This document shows positions 34,593-44,819 of a stretch of DNA of 64,000 nucleotides, piece after piece (the stretch's first letter is position 1; each line of letters begins with the position of its first letter). Position numbers and translations under genes: made by a program. A model generated the notes under the pieces. That model saw only the letters and a list, made by a program, of their open reading frames with translations, was not told the origin of the DNA and ran no database searches. Source of the DNA: Klebsiella sp. RHBSTW-00484 (GTDB taxonomy: Bacteria; Pseudomonadota; Gammaproteobacteria; Enterobacterales; Enterobacteriaceae); assembly GCF_013705725.1 (NCBI RefSeq), contig NZ_CP055481.1:992001-1056000 (forward strand), read 5' to 3'.

Positions 34593-35489
34593 ATGGATAT
34601 CTTTATTTCGAAAAAAATGCGCAATTTTATTCTGTTGGCGCAGACCAATAACATCGCCAGAGCGGCGGAAAAAATACATATGACCGCTTCCCCCTTTGGC
34701 AAAAGCATCGCCGCGCTGGAGGATCAAATTGGCTATACGCTGTTTACCCGCAAAGATAACAGCATCAGCCTGAATAAGGCTGGGCAGGAGCTTTATCAGA
34801 AGCTGTTTCCGATTTATCAGCGCTTATCGGCAATTGATAACGAAATCCATCACTCTACGCACCGTTCGCGCAATATTGTCATCGGTATCGACAACACGTA
34901 TCCCACCATTATTTTTGATCAGCTGATAAGCCTCGGCGATAAATACGATGGCGTCACCGCGCAGGCGGTGGAGTTCAGCGAAAATGGGGTGATTGATAAT
35001 CTGTTTGACCATCAGCTCGATTTTATTATCTCGCCACAGCACGTTTCCGCTCGCGTTCAGGAGCTAGAAAATCTGACCATCACCGAGCTTGCACCTTTGC
35101 GGCTGGGGTTTCTTGTTTCCCGTCGTTACGAAGATAAGCCACCGCAAGAGCTTTTGCGTGAGCTACCCTGGTTGCAAATGCGCTTCCAGAACCGGGCGAA
35201 TTTTGAGGCGATGCTGGATGCTTATATGCGCCCATGCGGAATTAATCCCACTGTCATCTATCGGCCTTACAGCTTTATGGCCAAGATCAGCGCCGTGGAG
35301 CGCGGACAGTTTCTGACGGTGATCCCGCATTTTGCCTGGCGTCTGGTGAACCCGGCGAAGCTGAAGTACTTCGACGCGCCCGGTAGCCCAATGTATATGC
35401 AGGAGTATCTCTACTCGCTGAAAAACCATCGCTATACCGCCACGATGCTTCAGCACATTACTGAAGATCGTGACGGCACGGCGAATTAA
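34593..35489 (+). CDS. ygfI: LysR-type regulator YgfI
   Basis: 298 residues, same length as E. coli YgfI, with an N-terminal helix-turn-helix (LAQTNNIARAAEKIHMTASPFGKSIAALE) and a LysR-type effector domain. It is convergent with the scp operon and overlaps the scpC stop by four bases on the other strand. Its target is not known; it is often kept beside the methylmalonyl-CoA genes, so a link is plausible. Confidence 0.92.
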   Translation: MDIFISKKMRNFILLAQTNNIARAAEKIHMTASPFGKSIAALEDQIGYTLFTRKDNSISLNKAGQELYQKLFPIYQRLSAIDNEIHHSTHRSRNIVIGIDNTYPTIIFDQLISLGDKYDGVTAQAVEFSENGVIDNLFDHQLDFIISPQHVSARVQELENLTITELAPLRLGFLVSRRYEDKPPQELLRELPWLQMRFQNRANFEAMLDAYMRPCGINPTVIYRPYSFMAKISAVERGQFLTVIPHFAWRLVNPAKLKYFDAPGSPMYMQEYLYSLKNHRYTATMLQHITEDRDGTAN

Positions 35490-36952
35490 CCGAGCATCGA
35501 GCCGTACTCAATTAAGTTACGGTGCAGATCGAACGCGTGGCGGAGGTCGTGATGGATATGCCCGCCGGGCGCATTTTCCAGATAGCGATGCAGGTAGCTC
35601 CGATAGAGCGGATGCGCGCAATTTTCGATAATCGTGTACGCCCGCTGTAGCGGCGACAGCCCTCGCAGGTCGGCAATCCCTTGCTCGGTGATGATGACTT
35701 TCACGCTGTGTTCGCTGTGATCGACATGGCTGCACATCGGCACTATCGTCGAAATCTTCCCGTCCTTGGCAATTGAGGGGGCCATGAAAATGGAGAGATA
35801 GGCGTTGCGCTCGAAATCGCCGCTGCCGCCGATGCCGTTCATCAGATTCACCCCAGCCACGTGGGTGGAGTTGGCGTGACCGTAGATATCAAACTCCAGC
35901 CCGACGTTCAGCGCGATTACCCCCAAACGGCGGATGATCTCCGGATTATTGGAGATCTCCTGCGGGCGCAGCACGATGCGGCTGGCGAAGAAATCCATAT
36001 TGTCGTAAATCTTGTGCAGTGAATCGGCGGAGACCGTCAGGCTGGAGGCGCTGGCCCCGGTGATTTTTCCGCTTTCCAGCAGATGTACCACCGACTCCTG
36101 CAAAACCTCTGAATACATCGTAAACGGCGGAATATCCGGGTTTTCGCCAAGCCGCGCCATTACCGCGTTGTTGATATTGCCAACCCCGCTTTGTAGCGGC
36201 AGAAACTCAGACGGGATCCGTCCCTGCGCCATCTCATTGAGCAAAAATGTCACTACATTATCGGCGATTTGCTGGCAGAAAGGGTTGCTCTTCTCCAGTG
36301 CGTTACCTGCATCGGGCAGCTCGGTCTCCACCACCGCAACAATCTTTTTCGGATCGATCTGTACGTACTGGCTGCCTACGCGATCCATGGTGTGAAAAAT
36401 AGAGACGCTATTGCGACGCGGCGGCGCGCCGGGGATCACGATATCAGCCAGCTCAGCAACTCGCGGGCTGTGGTAGTGATTAAGCTCAATGATCACTTTT
36501 TTCGCCCGCAGCAGCCAGGTTGGCGCATTGCCGATCCCGCTAGAGAGCCAGACTCGTCCATCCGGCGCAATGGCTGAAGCCTCGATCACCGCAACGTCAA
36601 TATCGCCAAAGAAGCCGTAGTTGACCATCTGCGCCACTTCGCTCAGGTGCAGGTCGACAAATTTCACTCTCCCCTGATTGATTTTTTGCCGCAGACCGGA
36701 GGCGGTCTGATACGGTGCGCGCCACGAGACGGCGTCGGCTTCTGATAGGGCATCATCCGCCGCTGCACTAATTGACGCCCCGGTTAGCAAACGAATCTGA
36801 AAAGGCTGTTGCATCTGATGCAGTTCGCTGGCGCGGCGGGCAATGGCAGCAGGCAGGGCCTTGGGCGAACCGGCGGGCGTGAACCCGCTGAACGCAACCA
36901 TCTGGTCATGCTGGATAATCTCCGCCGCTTCATCGGCGCTCATCCGTTTCAT
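35486..36952 (-). CDS. scpC: Propionyl-CoA:succinate CoA-transferase
   Basis: 488 residues, acetyl-CoA hydrolase/transferase family, close to E. coli ScpC (492). It moves CoA from propionyl-CoA to succinate, closing the cycle begun by ScpA and ScpB. Family motifs seen are GFTPAGSPKALP near the start, GIGNAPTWLL near residue 150, GIGGSGDFERNAY near 385 and ITEQGIADLRGLSPL near 435. It is the last gene of the scpA-argK-scpB-scpC operon. The start was taken at the first ATG (MKRMSADEAAEII); the internal ATG three codons later is possible. Confidence 0.95.
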   Translation of the reverse strand: MKRMSADEAAEIIQHDQMVAFSGFTPAGSPKALPAAIARRASELHQMQQPFQIRLLTGASISAAADDALSEADAVSWRAPYQTASGLRQKINQGRVKFVDLHLSEVAQMVNYGFFGDIDVAVIEASAIAPDGRVWLSSGIGNAPTWLLRAKKVIIELNHYHSPRVAELADIVIPGAPPRRNSVSIFHTMDRVGSQYVQIDPKKIVAVVETELPDAGNALEKSNPFCQQIADNVVTFLLNEMAQGRIPSEFLPLQSGVGNINNAVMARLGENPDIPPFTMYSEVLQESVVHLLESGKITGASASSLTVSADSLHKIYDNMDFFASRIVLRPQEISNNPEIIRRLGVIALNVGLEFDIYGHANSTHVAGVNLMNGIGGSGDFERNAYLSIFMAPSIAKDGKISTIVPMCSHVDHSEHSVKVIITEQGIADLRGLSPLQRAYTIIENCAHPLYRSYLHRYLENAPGGHIHHDLRHAFDLHRNLIEYGSMLG

Positions 36953-36962
36953 TTTGCTCTCC

Positions 36963-37748
36963 TTAATGGCCGATGAAATTAGGTTTACGTTTTTCCATAA
37001 ACGCGCTCATGCCTTCCTGATAATCCTCACTGTCGTAAACGGCGCGGCGCATCCCCTGAATACGTTCGAACTCATCGGAATTCATGGTGTGCGCTTCGCC
37101 AAGCACGCGCAGCTCTTCCTTTATTACCGTGATGGCCAGCGGCGCTTTTTCCGAGATGTGGTGCGCCATCTGGAGGGTGAAATCCTCCAGCTCTTCAACC
37201 TCCACGACGTGGTTGAGAATGCCGACTGCCAGCGCGCGCTGGGCGGTAATCGGCAGGGCGGTGAAAATTAGCTCTTTAACGATATGGAAACCTGCGTCGC
37301 GGGTAAGGTTGTGGATGCCGACCAGGTTGTACGGTACGCCGAGGTTGACCGGGGTCATTGAGAAGGTTGAGGTGCTGGCAGAAATAATCAGATCGGAACT
37401 CATGATCATCTCAAATGCACCGCCCCAGACGCTGCCTTCAACCATTGAGATCACCGGCTTCGGGTATTTTTGGATCATGCGGGTGATTTGGCGTAGCGGA
37501 TCGTCATACGAAAGCGGATCGCGCCGCCCGGCGGGCAACTCATGGATATCATGGCCTGCGGAGAATACCTTTGCTCCGCTCGGGGCACGTAAAATAACGC
37601 AGCGAATTTCCGGCTTGTTGAGATCGCTTAGCGCCTGCATCAGATCGTCAATAAACACCTTGCTCAGGGCATTGAGCTTGCGGGCGTAGTTGAACTCAAT
37701 GACCGCAACTTTCTGGATAATTTCAACATTAACATATTGATAAGACAT
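36963..37748 (-). CDS. scpB: Methylmalonyl-CoA decarboxylase
   Basis: Crotonase-fold enzyme that converts methylmalonyl-CoA to propionyl-CoA and CO2. The start MSYQYVNVEIIQK gives 261 residues, the E. coli length; an upstream in-frame extension overlapping argK is rejected. Crotonase oxyanion-hole motifs are SAGHDIHELP near residue 66 and EGSVWGGAFEMIMSSDL near 100. It lies between argK and scpC in the same operon. Confidence 0.96.
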   Translation of the reverse strand: MSYQYVNVEIIQKVAVIEFNYARKLNALSKVFIDDLMQALSDLNKPEIRCVILRAPSGAKVFSAGHDIHELPAGRRDPLSYDDPLRQITRMIQKYPKPVISMVEGSVWGGAFEMIMSSDLIISASTSTFSMTPVNLGVPYNLVGIHNLTRDAGFHIVKELIFTALPITAQRALAVGILNHVVEVEELEDFTLQMAHHISEKAPLAITVIKEELRVLGEAHTMNSDEFERIQGMRRAVYDSEDYQEGMSAFMEKRKPNFIGH

Positions 37749-37761
37749 AAATATCCTTGCA

Positions 37762-38754
37762 TTAAAAGTAATGATTCTGGAGAAATTCGCTGATCTGCCG
37801 CAGTCCGGTGCGCGGCGAGAGGCTGTTATTTTTGACGGCCTGTAGCGTCTGCTGGAAGTAGTGCTCGAAGTCGGTACGGGCAAAGAGCTGGTGCAGAGCT
37901 TCCGTTTCCGTCTGCTTTTGCAGCCACTCCACCGCCTGCTGTTGGCGCAGTTTTTCCAGGCTGCCGCTGGCGGTCAGCGCCGTTCTGAAGTCGAGGATGG
38001 CGAGCCAGATTTCTTCGATACCGCGTTTTTCCAGCGCGCTACAGCTCAGAACGTGCGGCTGCCACTCAGCGTATTTGCGGCGCAATATATGTAGCGCGGA
38101 TTCGTACATATGGCGGGCGATGGCGACGCTGGCGTGGTTATTGCCATCGTCTTTATTAATGACCACCAAATCCGCCATCTCCATAATTCCCTTCTTGATG
38201 CCCTGGAGGTCGTCGCCCCCACCGGCGATTTGCAGCGAGATAAAGCAGTCCACCAAGCGGGCGACCTCCGTCTCTGACTGCCCGACGCCGACGGTTTCGA
38301 CGATCACCACGTCGTAACCCGCCGCTTCGCACAGCAGCATTAATTCACGAGCGCGCTGGCTTGCGCCGCCCAGGTGTCCGCTGGAAGGGACCGGGCGGAT
38401 AAACGCGCTGTCCGAGCGCGAGAGCTCAACCATCCGGGTTTTATCGCCGAGGATGCTGCCGCCGCTGACCGGACTGCTGGGATCGACTGCAATCACCGCG
38501 ACCCTTAACCCCTCACGGATTAGCAACATGCCAAAGGTTTCCAGAAAGGTGCTTTTTCCGGCCCCCGGCGTGCCGGTGATGCCCAAGCGCAGCGCGTTAC
38601 CGGTGAACGGCATAATGGCGTCCAGCAGTTGGGTGCTTAGCGCCTGATGCCGGGAATGCTGGCTTTCTACCAGCGTCATGGCCTGGGCGAGCGTGGCGCG
38701 CTCCCCAAGCCGCAGCCGACGGATAGCATCAACAAGAGTGGATTCATTAATCAT
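37762..38754 (-). CDS. argK: GTPase chaperone of methylmalonyl-CoA mutase (MeaB/ArgK)
   Basis: 330 residues, G3E-type P-loop GTPase that guards and reactivates the B12-dependent mutase ScpA. The Walker A motif GTPGAGKST is near residue 60, the switch region [12 protein letters not shown] near 150 and the base-recognition motif NKDD near 200. It overlaps the scpA stop by eight bases, so the two are translated together. E. coli ArgK has 331 residues. An older naming as arginine-transport kinase is not supported by the context. Confidence 0.95.
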   Translation of the reverse strand: MINESTLVDAIRRLRLGERATLAQAMTLVESQHSRHQALSTQLLDAIMPFTGNALRLGITGTPGAGKSTFLETFGMLLIREGLRVAVIAVDPSSPVSGGSILGDKTRMVELSRSDSAFIRPVPSSGHLGGASQRARELMLLCEAAGYDVVIVETVGVGQSETEVARLVDCFISLQIAGGGDDLQGIKKGIMEMADLVVINKDDGNNHASVAIARHMYESALHILRRKYAEWQPHVLSCSALEKRGIEEIWLAILDFRTALTASGSLEKLRQQQAVEWLQKQTETEALHQLFARTDFEHYFQQTLQAVKNNSLSPRTGLRQISEFLQNHYF

Positions 38755-40891
38755 GATGCTGACTAATCCGGTTCAACACGTCGCGCACGCTCTCCAGCAT
38801 CGGCGTGCCGGGGCCGTAAATGGCCGCTACGCCATGCTCATGCAGGAAGGCGTAATCCTGCGGCGGGATCACGCCGCCGGCGATGACGCAGATATCATCA
38901 CGACCCCATTTTTTCAGTGCCGTAATCAGTTCAGGAATCAACGTTTTGTGGCCCGCCGCCAGCGACGACGCGCCAACCACGTGCACGTCGTTTTCCACCG
39001 CCAGACGGGCGATCTCATCGGGCGTGGAGAACATCGGGCTGAGATCGACATCGAAGCCGAGATCGGAATAGGCGCTGGCGATCACTTTGGCCCCGCGATC
39101 GTGGCCGTCCTGGCCCATCTTGGCGATCAGAATACGCGGACGGCGGCCGTTCTCTGCCAGGAACTGGTCAGTTTGCGCAACAATGGCGTCAAACTCGCCG
39201 GCGGATTTATCAGACTGGTGGTAGCTTTGCGCAATGACTCCGGTGACGCACTGGCTGGGCACCAGATAACGGTCAAACGCGGCTTCCAGCGCGTCGGAAA
39301 TCTCACCGAGCGTGGCGCGAACGCGGGCGGCGTTAACGGCGGCGGCTAGCAGGTTTTCATTATGCTGTGCGGCGTGGGTGAGGGCGCTCAGCGCGGATTT
39401 TACTGCCGTATCGTCACGGGTGGCGCGAATACGTTCCAGCGAGGCGATTTGCTCGTTGCGCACCTTAACGTTGTCGATCTCCAGCACCGCCGTTTCGTCC
39501 TCTTTCTCCAGCTTGTACTTGTTGACGCCGACGATAACGCGCTTGCCCTGGTCGATCAGCGACTGCTCGCGGGCGGAGGCTTCTTCGATCATCCGCTTCG
39601 GCAGGCCCGCTTCGATGGCCTTTGCCATGCCGCCTGCTTCGTCGATCTTTTCGATGATGGCCCGCGCCTGCTTGACGATCTGATCGGTCAGCGACTCCAC
39701 GTAGTAAGAACCGGCCAGCGGATCGACGGTGCGGCAGATCTCCGACTCCTCCTGAATGATGATCTGCGTATTGCGTGCGATGCGGGCGGAAAAGTCGGTG
39801 GGCAAACCGAGCGCCTCGTCGAAGGCGTTGGTGTGCAGCGACTGGGTGCCGCCAAGCGTAGCGCCGAGCGCTTCGATGGTGGTGCGGATCACGTTATTGT
39901 ACGGATCTTGCTCGGTCAGGCTCCAGCCGGAGGTCTGGCAGTGGGTGCGCAGCGCCAGCGACTTCGGATTGGTCGCGCCAAAACCGCTGACCGCTTCGCT
40001 CCACAGATAGCGTGCAGCGCGCAGCATGGCGACGTTCATAAACAGATCCATGCCGATGCCGAAGAAGAACGACAGGCGTGGGGCAAAATCGTCGATTTTC
40101 AGCCCGGCGGAGAGCGCGGCCCTGATGTACTCAATCCCATCAGCGAGGGTGAACGCCACCTGCTGCACGCAGTTAGCACCCGCTTCGCCCATGTGATAGC
40201 CGCTGATGCTGATGGTGTTAAAGCGCGGCATGTTGTCTGAACACCAGGCGATGATGTCGGCGATAATGCGCATCGATGGCTTCGGCGGGTAAATATAGGT
40301 GTTGCGACACAGGTACTCTTTCAGAATATCGTTCTGGATCGTCCCGGTAAGCAGTTCCGGCGCCACGCCCTGCTCCTGCGCCGCCACGATGTAAAACGCC
40401 AGCACCGGCAGCACCGCGCCGTTCATGGTCATCGATACGGACATCTTATCCAGCGGGATCTGGTCGAACAGCACCTTCATGTCTTCGACGGTATCGATGG
40501 CGACGCCCGCTTTACCAACGTCGCCCGCCACACGCGGGTTATCGGAGTCGTAACCGCGATGGGTGGCGAGATCGAAAGCGACGGAAAGCCCTTTTTGCCC
40601 GGCGGCGAGGTTGCGGCGGTAAAAGGCGTTGGACTCTTTGGCGGTGGAGAAACCGGCGTACTGACGGATGGTCCACGGCTGGGCGGTATACATGGTAGCT
40701 CGCGGGCCGCGAACGTAAGGTGCCAGGCCGGGAAGCGTGCCAGTGACCTCCAGATTATCGAGGTCGGCTTCGGTATACAGTGGTTTGATGGCAATCCCTT
40801 CTGCCGTCTGTTTTACCAAAGACTCAACGGTTTTTTCCCGTCGACTCAGTTCCTTATTGGCGAGTGTCCGCCACTCCTGCAAGTCTGACAT
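38747..40891 (-). CDS. scpA: Methylmalonyl-CoA mutase, adenosylcobalamin-dependent
   Basis: Converts succinyl-CoA to (R)-methylmalonyl-CoA. The start [15 protein letters not shown], preceded by ATGGAG, gives 714 residues as in E. coli Sbm/ScpA; an upstream ATG seven codons earlier contains that ribosome-binding site and is rejected. The substrate barrel is residues 1-560 ([23 protein letters not shown]). The C-terminal B12 domain has the cobalt-ligand motif [13 protein letters not shown] near residue 600. First gene of the operon, transcribed away from argP. Confidence 0.97.
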   Translation of the reverse strand: MSDLQEWRTLANKELSRREKTVESLVKQTAEGIAIKPLYTEADLDNLEVTGTLPGLAPYVRGPRATMYTAQPWTIRQYAGFSTAKESNAFYRRNLAAGQKGLSVAFDLATHRGYDSDNPRVAGDVGKAGVAIDTVEDMKVLFDQIPLDKMSVSMTMNGAVLPVLAFYIVAAQEQGVAPELLTGTIQNDILKEYLCRNTYIYPPKPSMRIIADIIAWCSDNMPRFNTISISGYHMGEAGANCVQQVAFTLADGIEYIRAALSAGLKIDDFAPRLSFFFGIGMDLFMNVAMLRAARYLWSEAVSGFGATNPKSLALRTHCQTSGWSLTEQDPYNNVIRTTIEALGATLGGTQSLHTNAFDEALGLPTDFSARIARNTQIIIQEESEICRTVDPLAGSYYVESLTDQIVKQARAIIEKIDEAGGMAKAIEAGLPKRMIEEASAREQSLIDQGKRVIVGVNKYKLEKEDETAVLEIDNVKVRNEQIASLERIRATRDDTAVKSALSALTHAAQHNENLLAAAVNAARVRATLGEISDALEAAFDRYLVPSQCVTGVIAQSYHQSDKSAGEFDAIVAQTDQFLAENGRRPRILIAKMGQDGHDRGAKVIASAYSDLGFDVDLSPMFSTPDEIARLAVENDVHVVGASSLAAGHKTLIPELITALKKWGRDDICVIAGGVIPPQDYAFLHEHGVAAIYGPGTPMLESVRDVLNRISQHHD

Positions 40892-41091
40892 TTTGTGCTC
40901 CATATTCCACAATTAAAATAAGGTATTGCGAATACGGTGAGCTTTTTAACGATCCTTGTCGCCAGCAAAAAATAGCCATCAATGCGTCGTTTTTTGCCGC
41001 ATGGAATATTTTATTTTGTGATGTATTTCAAAGACGTGATGTGGAGATGGTGGGTCATGCAGGCCGGATGGATCCGGCCTGCTGGCGAGGC

Positions 41092-41985
41092 TTAATCTTG
41101 TCTTAACACTTTGTGGCCGTAAGCGATCAGCGCATCGGTGACCCGGCGCATCATGCGGCTTTCTGGCGCGAAACGGTGCCAGTAGAGCATCCGGCGCTGG
41201 AACAGGCCAGGGGTGAGGTTAATAAGCTCGCCGCTGTTCAGCTCTTTCTCAATCTGCAAGTGCGGGATCATACAGCAGGTTGTCCCCTGACGGGCCAGTT
41301 GCACAAAGGCCTCAGAGGAGTTAACGATATGGCAGGGTACGCTACCCGGTGGTAAGTCGAAGTTCTGTTGCAAAAAGGCCTGATGCATATCATCAAGATG
41401 ATCGAATGCGACTACCGGGGCTTTGAGCAGCGCCGAGCGGGTCACGCCGTTAGGGAAATAGCGTTGTGCAAATTCTTTGGAGGCGACGAACAGGTAGTCC
41501 AGAGCCCCGAGCTGATCGACCAGACAGCTTGGCAGCGCCTGCGGCTGGATACTGACTGCACCAACCACTTCGCCACGGCGCAGGCGTTCCTGGGTCCGGG
41601 TTTCATCTTCGACCTGCAGGTTCAGACGAATAGGCGAGTCGGAAAGTACGCTGGAAAGCGCGGGCAGCAGCCAGGTCGCCAGGCTGTCGGCGTTGACCGC
41701 CAATGACAGCAGCAGCGGCGTAGCACCGGTCTGCTCATCGCCCAGCCACTCTTCTTCCAGCAGCTCAACCTGGCGCAGCAGGGCCAATAGCTTTTGCCCT
41801 TGTTCGGTCGGACGCGGCGGGACGGTACGCACCAGCAGCGGCTGCCCAAACATATTTTCCAGCTGTTTGATACGCTGAGAGACGGCGGACTGTGTAATAC
41901 AAAGCTTCTGCGCGGCGCGCTCAAACCCTCGTTCCCTGATTACCGCGTCCAGCGCTTGTAGTGTTCTGTAGTCCGGTCGTTTCAT
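41092..41985 (-). CDS. argP: LysR-type regulator ArgP (IciA)
   Basis: 297 residues, as in E. coli. Activates argO and other amino-acid genes, with arginine and lysine as opposing effectors. N-terminal helix-turn-helix ([23 protein letters not shown]) and LysR effector domain are intact. It is divergent from rpiA, with about 170 bases between the start codons. Confidence 0.96.
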   Translation of the reverse strand: MKRPDYRTLQALDAVIRERGFERAAQKLCITQSAVSQRIKQLENMFGQPLLVRTVPPRPTEQGQKLLALLRQVELLEEEWLGDEQTGATPLLLSLAVNADSLATWLLPALSSVLSDSPIRLNLQVEDETRTQERLRRGEVVGAVSIQPQALPSCLVDQLGALDYLFVASKEFAQRYFPNGVTRSALLKAPVVAFDHLDDMHQAFLQQNFDLPPGSVPCHIVNSSEAFVQLARQGTTCCMIPHLQIEKELNSGELINLTPGLFQRRMLYWHRFAPESRMMRRVTDALIAYGHKVLRQD

Positions 41986-42153
41986 TGATCTGGCGTACCC
42001 CTAGTACTTTTCGTTAACTTGCACTATGACATAAATTTGTTTTTGATGAAGACGAAAAATGATCTACTCAGTTGTGTGATCCCCGTCGCAGGGACAATGG
42101 CACCCTTGATGTTCTATAATGCGCCACAGGAATTCACATCTCGGACCATAATC

Positions 42154-42813
42154 ATGACGCAAGATGAACTGAAAAAAGCGGTAGGCTGGGCGGCATTGCA
42201 GTATGTACAACCTGGCACCATTGTTGGAGTCGGCACTGGCTCCACGGCGGCGCATTTTATTGATGCGCTGGGCACCATGAAAGGGCAGATTGAAGGCGCG
42301 GTTTCCAGCTCTGATGCTTCGACTGAAAAACTGAAAGGCCTCGGCATTCATGTGTTTGATCTCAACGAAGTGGATAGTCTTGGCGTTTACGTTGACGGTG
42401 CTGATGAAATCAACGGCCATATGCAGATGATCAAAGGTGGTGGCGCAGCGCTGACGCGTGAGAAGATTATCGCCTCGGTCGCGGATAAGTTTATTTGTAT
42501 CGCCGATGCGTCTAAACAGGTCGATATTTTGGGCAAATTCCCGCTGCCGGTGGAAGTGATTCCGATGGCGCGTAGCGCAGTCGCGCGTGAACTGGTTAAG
42601 CTTGGTGGTCGTCCGGAGTATCGTCAGGGCGTAGTGACCGATAACGGCAACGTGATCCTCGATGTATTTAGCCTGGAGATTCTGGATGCTATCGCGCTGG
42701 AAAATGCGATTAACGGCATTCCAGGCGTCGTTACCGTTGGTTTGTTCGCTAATCGTGGCGCTGACGTGGCGTTGATCGGAACCGCCGATGGTGTAAAAAC
42801 TATCACTAAATAG
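42154..42813 (+). CDS. rpiA: Ribose-5-phosphate isomerase A
   Basis: Interconverts ribose 5-phosphate and ribulose 5-phosphate. The start [15 protein letters not shown] gives 219 residues as in E. coli; the open frame continues 45 codons upstream but has no family support there. Motifs seen: [13 protein letters not shown] near residue 25, the catalytic DGADEI near 80 and [11 protein letters not shown] near 95. It is divergent from argP. Confidence 0.97.
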   Translation: MTQDELKKAVGWAALQYVQPGTIVGVGTGSTAAHFIDALGTMKGQIEGAVSSSDASTEKLKGLGIHVFDLNEVDSLGVYVDGADEINGHMQMIKGGGAALTREKIIASVADKFICIADASKQVDILGKFPLPVEVIPMARSAVARELVKLGGRPEYRQGVVTDNGNVILDVFSLEILDAIALENAINGIPGVVTVGLFANRGADVALIGTADGVKTITK

Positions 42814-43082
42814 TCTGATCAGGGGGAGTGAATGGCTCCCTCGTAAATATTTTTTTGTCAGGACGATTTTGGTGACTTCTGTCACATTTATGCGGCGGAT
42901 GTCATTAACAATCTACCTTTCTTTTACTTTCTGGTGTTTTGTCCTGTCATTTCCCTCTGTGTGATATTTCTTCAGGTCGTCGACGCAAACGTTCATATTG
43001 CCGCAATAGTTTTTTTTGATATGTTGCTGAGAAGAACTTTCGTTCCGCACGACATCAGATAAGACAAAAACAGGACGGGGAA

Positions 43083-44315
43083 ATGGCTAAGGTATCACTG
43101 GAAAAAGACAAGATTAAATTTCTACTGGTTGAAGGTGTGCATCAAAAAGCGGTGGATAACCTCCGCGCTGCAGGCTACACCAACATCGAATTTCACAAAG
43201 GCGCGCTGGACAGCGAAGAGCTGAAAGCGTCGATCCGTGATGCCCATTTCATCGGCCTGCGTTCCCGTACTCACCTGACTGAAGAGATCTTCGCGGCGGC
43301 GGAAAAGCTGGTTGCGGTCGGTTGTTTCTGTATCGGTACCAATCAGGTTGATTTGAATGCGGCGGCAAAACGCGGTATTCCGGTGTTTAACGCGCCGTTC
43401 TCAAATACCCGCTCTGTTGCTGAACTGGTGATCGGCGAACTGCTACTGATGCTGCGTGGCGTACCGGCGGCAAACGCCAAAGCGCACCGCGGTGTCTGGA
43501 ACAAATTGGCTGTCGGCAGCTTTGAAGCGCGCGGCAAAAAACTGGGTATTATCGGCTATGGCCATATCGGTACCCAGTTGGGTATTCTGGCAGAATCGCT
43601 GGGAATGCACGTTTATTTCTATGATATTGAAAGCAAACTGCCATTAGGTAATGCCACTCAGGTTCAGCATCTCTCTGATCTGTTGAATATGAGCGATGTG
43701 GTGAGCCTGCACGTGCCGGAAAACGCCTCCACCAAGAACATGATTGGCGCAGAAGAACTGGCGCTGATGAAACCGGGCGCGCTGCTGATTAACGCCTCTC
43801 GCGGTACCGTGGTGGATATCCCGGCGCTGTGCGATGTGCTGGCAAGCAACCACCTGGCAGGCGCAGCGATTGACGTATTCCCGACTGAACCGGCGACCAA
43901 CACCGATCCATTCAACTCTCCGCTGTGTGAGTTCGACAACGTGATCCTGACTCCGCATATTGGCGGATCAACCCAGGAAGCGCAGGAAAATATCGGTCTG
44001 GAAGTAGCTGGCAAGCTGGCGAAGTACTCCGATAACGGTTCAACGCTTTCTGCGGTTAACTTCCCGGAAGTGTCGCTGCCGCTGCACGGCGGTCGCCGTC
44101 TGCTGCACATCCATGAAAACCGTCCGGGCGTACTGACTGCTCTCAACCAGATTTTTGCCGCCCAGAGCATTAACATTGCGGCCCAGTATCTGCAAACCAC
44201 CCCGCAGATGGGCTATGTGGTTATTGATATCGAAGCGGAAGAAGATGTCGCGCAGCAGGCGCTGCAGGCAATGAAAGCGATTCCAGGTACTATTCGCGCA
44301 CGTTTGTTGTTCTAA
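43083..44315 (+). CDS. serA: D-3-phosphoglycerate dehydrogenase
   Basis: First enzyme of serine synthesis, NAD-dependent and inhibited by serine. 410 residues as in E. coli. NAD-binding GYGHIGTQLGILA is near residue 155 and the catalytic region ILTPHIGGSTQEAQ near 290; the C-terminal ACT domain (LLHIHENRPGVLTALNQIF) binds serine. The 269-base upstream spacer is AT-rich and likely holds Lrp and CRP control as in E. coli, but I cannot fix sites by eye. Confidence 0.97.
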   Translation: MAKVSLEKDKIKFLLVEGVHQKAVDNLRAAGYTNIEFHKGALDSEELKASIRDAHFIGLRSRTHLTEEIFAAAEKLVAVGCFCIGTNQVDLNAAAKRGIPVFNAPFSNTRSVAELVIGELLLMLRGVPAANAKAHRGVWNKLAVGSFEARGKKLGIIGYGHIGTQLGILAESLGMHVYFYDIESKLPLGNATQVQHLSDLLNMSDVVSLHVPENASTKNMIGAEELALMKPGALLINASRGTVVDIPALCDVLASNHLAGAAIDVFPTEPATNTDPFNSPLCEFDNVILTPHIGGSTQEAQENIGLEVAGKLAKYSDNGSTLSAVNFPEVSLPLHGGRRLLHIHENRPGVLTALNQIFAAQSINIAAQYLQTTPQMGYVVIDIEAEEDVAQQALQAMKAIPGTIRARLLF

Positions 44316-44330
44316 TCATTTTTTGCCTGT

Positions 44331-44356
44331 GGGCAGGTTGTTGACCTGCCCTTTTT
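44331..44356 (+). terminator. serA terminator
   Basis: Stem GGGCAGGT/ACCTGCCC with a short loop and a T-run, 15 bases after the serA stop. Confidence 0.9.
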
Positions 44357-44529
44357 CTTTTCCGAACCCCCATTTCTGAAATTTCCCGCGCTCATACAAA
44401 CTCTTTGCGAGGCTTGCCGCAAACGGCGATTAAAGCCGATAGATGTCGTTGTGCCTGAAAGAAAGGGAATTACGATAAGGGCGCAGCATGAGGCTGATAC
44501 GGGAAAGCCCCTGGCGAAGCTGGGGCTCA

Positions 44530-44655
44530 ATACCCTAAATAATTCAAGTTTCAAGAAGGCGGCAAGTGAGGGAGTCCCCAGGAGCTTACATGAGTAAGTG
44601 ACTGGGGTGAGCGAGTGAAGCCAACGCACATGCAACTTGAAGTATGACGGGTATA
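44530..44655. repeat. ERIC element inside the ibs/sib locus
   Basis: 126-bp ERIC with ATACCC...GGGTATA ends. Its right end is 14 bases before the ibs ATG. Confidence 0.93.
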
Positions 44656-44669
44656 AGAGGAAAGGGACG

Positions 44670-44729
44670 ATGATGAGACTACTCATCATGTTGCTTATCC
44701 TGTTAATCATCGCCTGGCCAGCATATTAA
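44670..44729 (+). CDS. ibsC: Ibs-type small hydrophobic toxin peptide
   Basis: A 19-codon frame encoding MMRLLIMLLILLIIAWPAY, with the Ibs hallmarks: MM(K/R) start, a single hydrophobic helix, and a small-residue plus Tyr end. GAGGAAAGGG lies just upstream. Located between serA and ygfA, exactly where E. coli carries ibsC/sibC. Ibs peptides insert in the inner membrane and are toxic when overproduced; the antisense Sib RNA represses them. The upstream ERIC must lie in or replace the toxin mRNA leader or promoter. Confidence 0.85.
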   Translation: MMRLLIMLLILLIIAWPAY

Positions 44730-44742
44730 CAGAGAGGAAGCA

Positions 44743-44770
44743 GGAGGGAGGTTCGCCTCCCTCACCCTTT
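44743..44770 (+). terminator. Hairpin downstream of ibs
   Basis: GGAGGGAGG and CCTCCCTC form a stem with a TTCG loop. On the plus strand it can end the toxin mRNA; on the minus strand it is the 5' stem of the Sib RNA. Confidence 0.65.
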
Positions 44771-44819
44771 ACCCGAGAATTTAGGTTAAAAAAAAAGCAA
44801 TGTCAATGGGGCCGACGCT

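Larger units (their letters stand above)
44501..44775 (-). ncRNA. sibC: Sib antisense RNA gene, interrupted by an ERIC element
   Basis: The minus strand opposite the ibs-type gene begins with a GTAAAGGGTGAGGGAGG-type hairpin segment as in Sib RNAs and is complementary to the whole toxin gene. The expected Sib terminator, a stem of AGCCCC/GGGGCT followed by TTT, is found at 44527-44501 on the minus strand, but a 126-bp ERIC lies between it and the toxin complement. The RNA, about 140 nt in E. coli, would therefore be about 270 nt here. Ends are approximate; the identification rests on the toxin peptide, the position between serA and ygfA as for E. coli sibC, and the hairpins. Confidence 0.65.
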
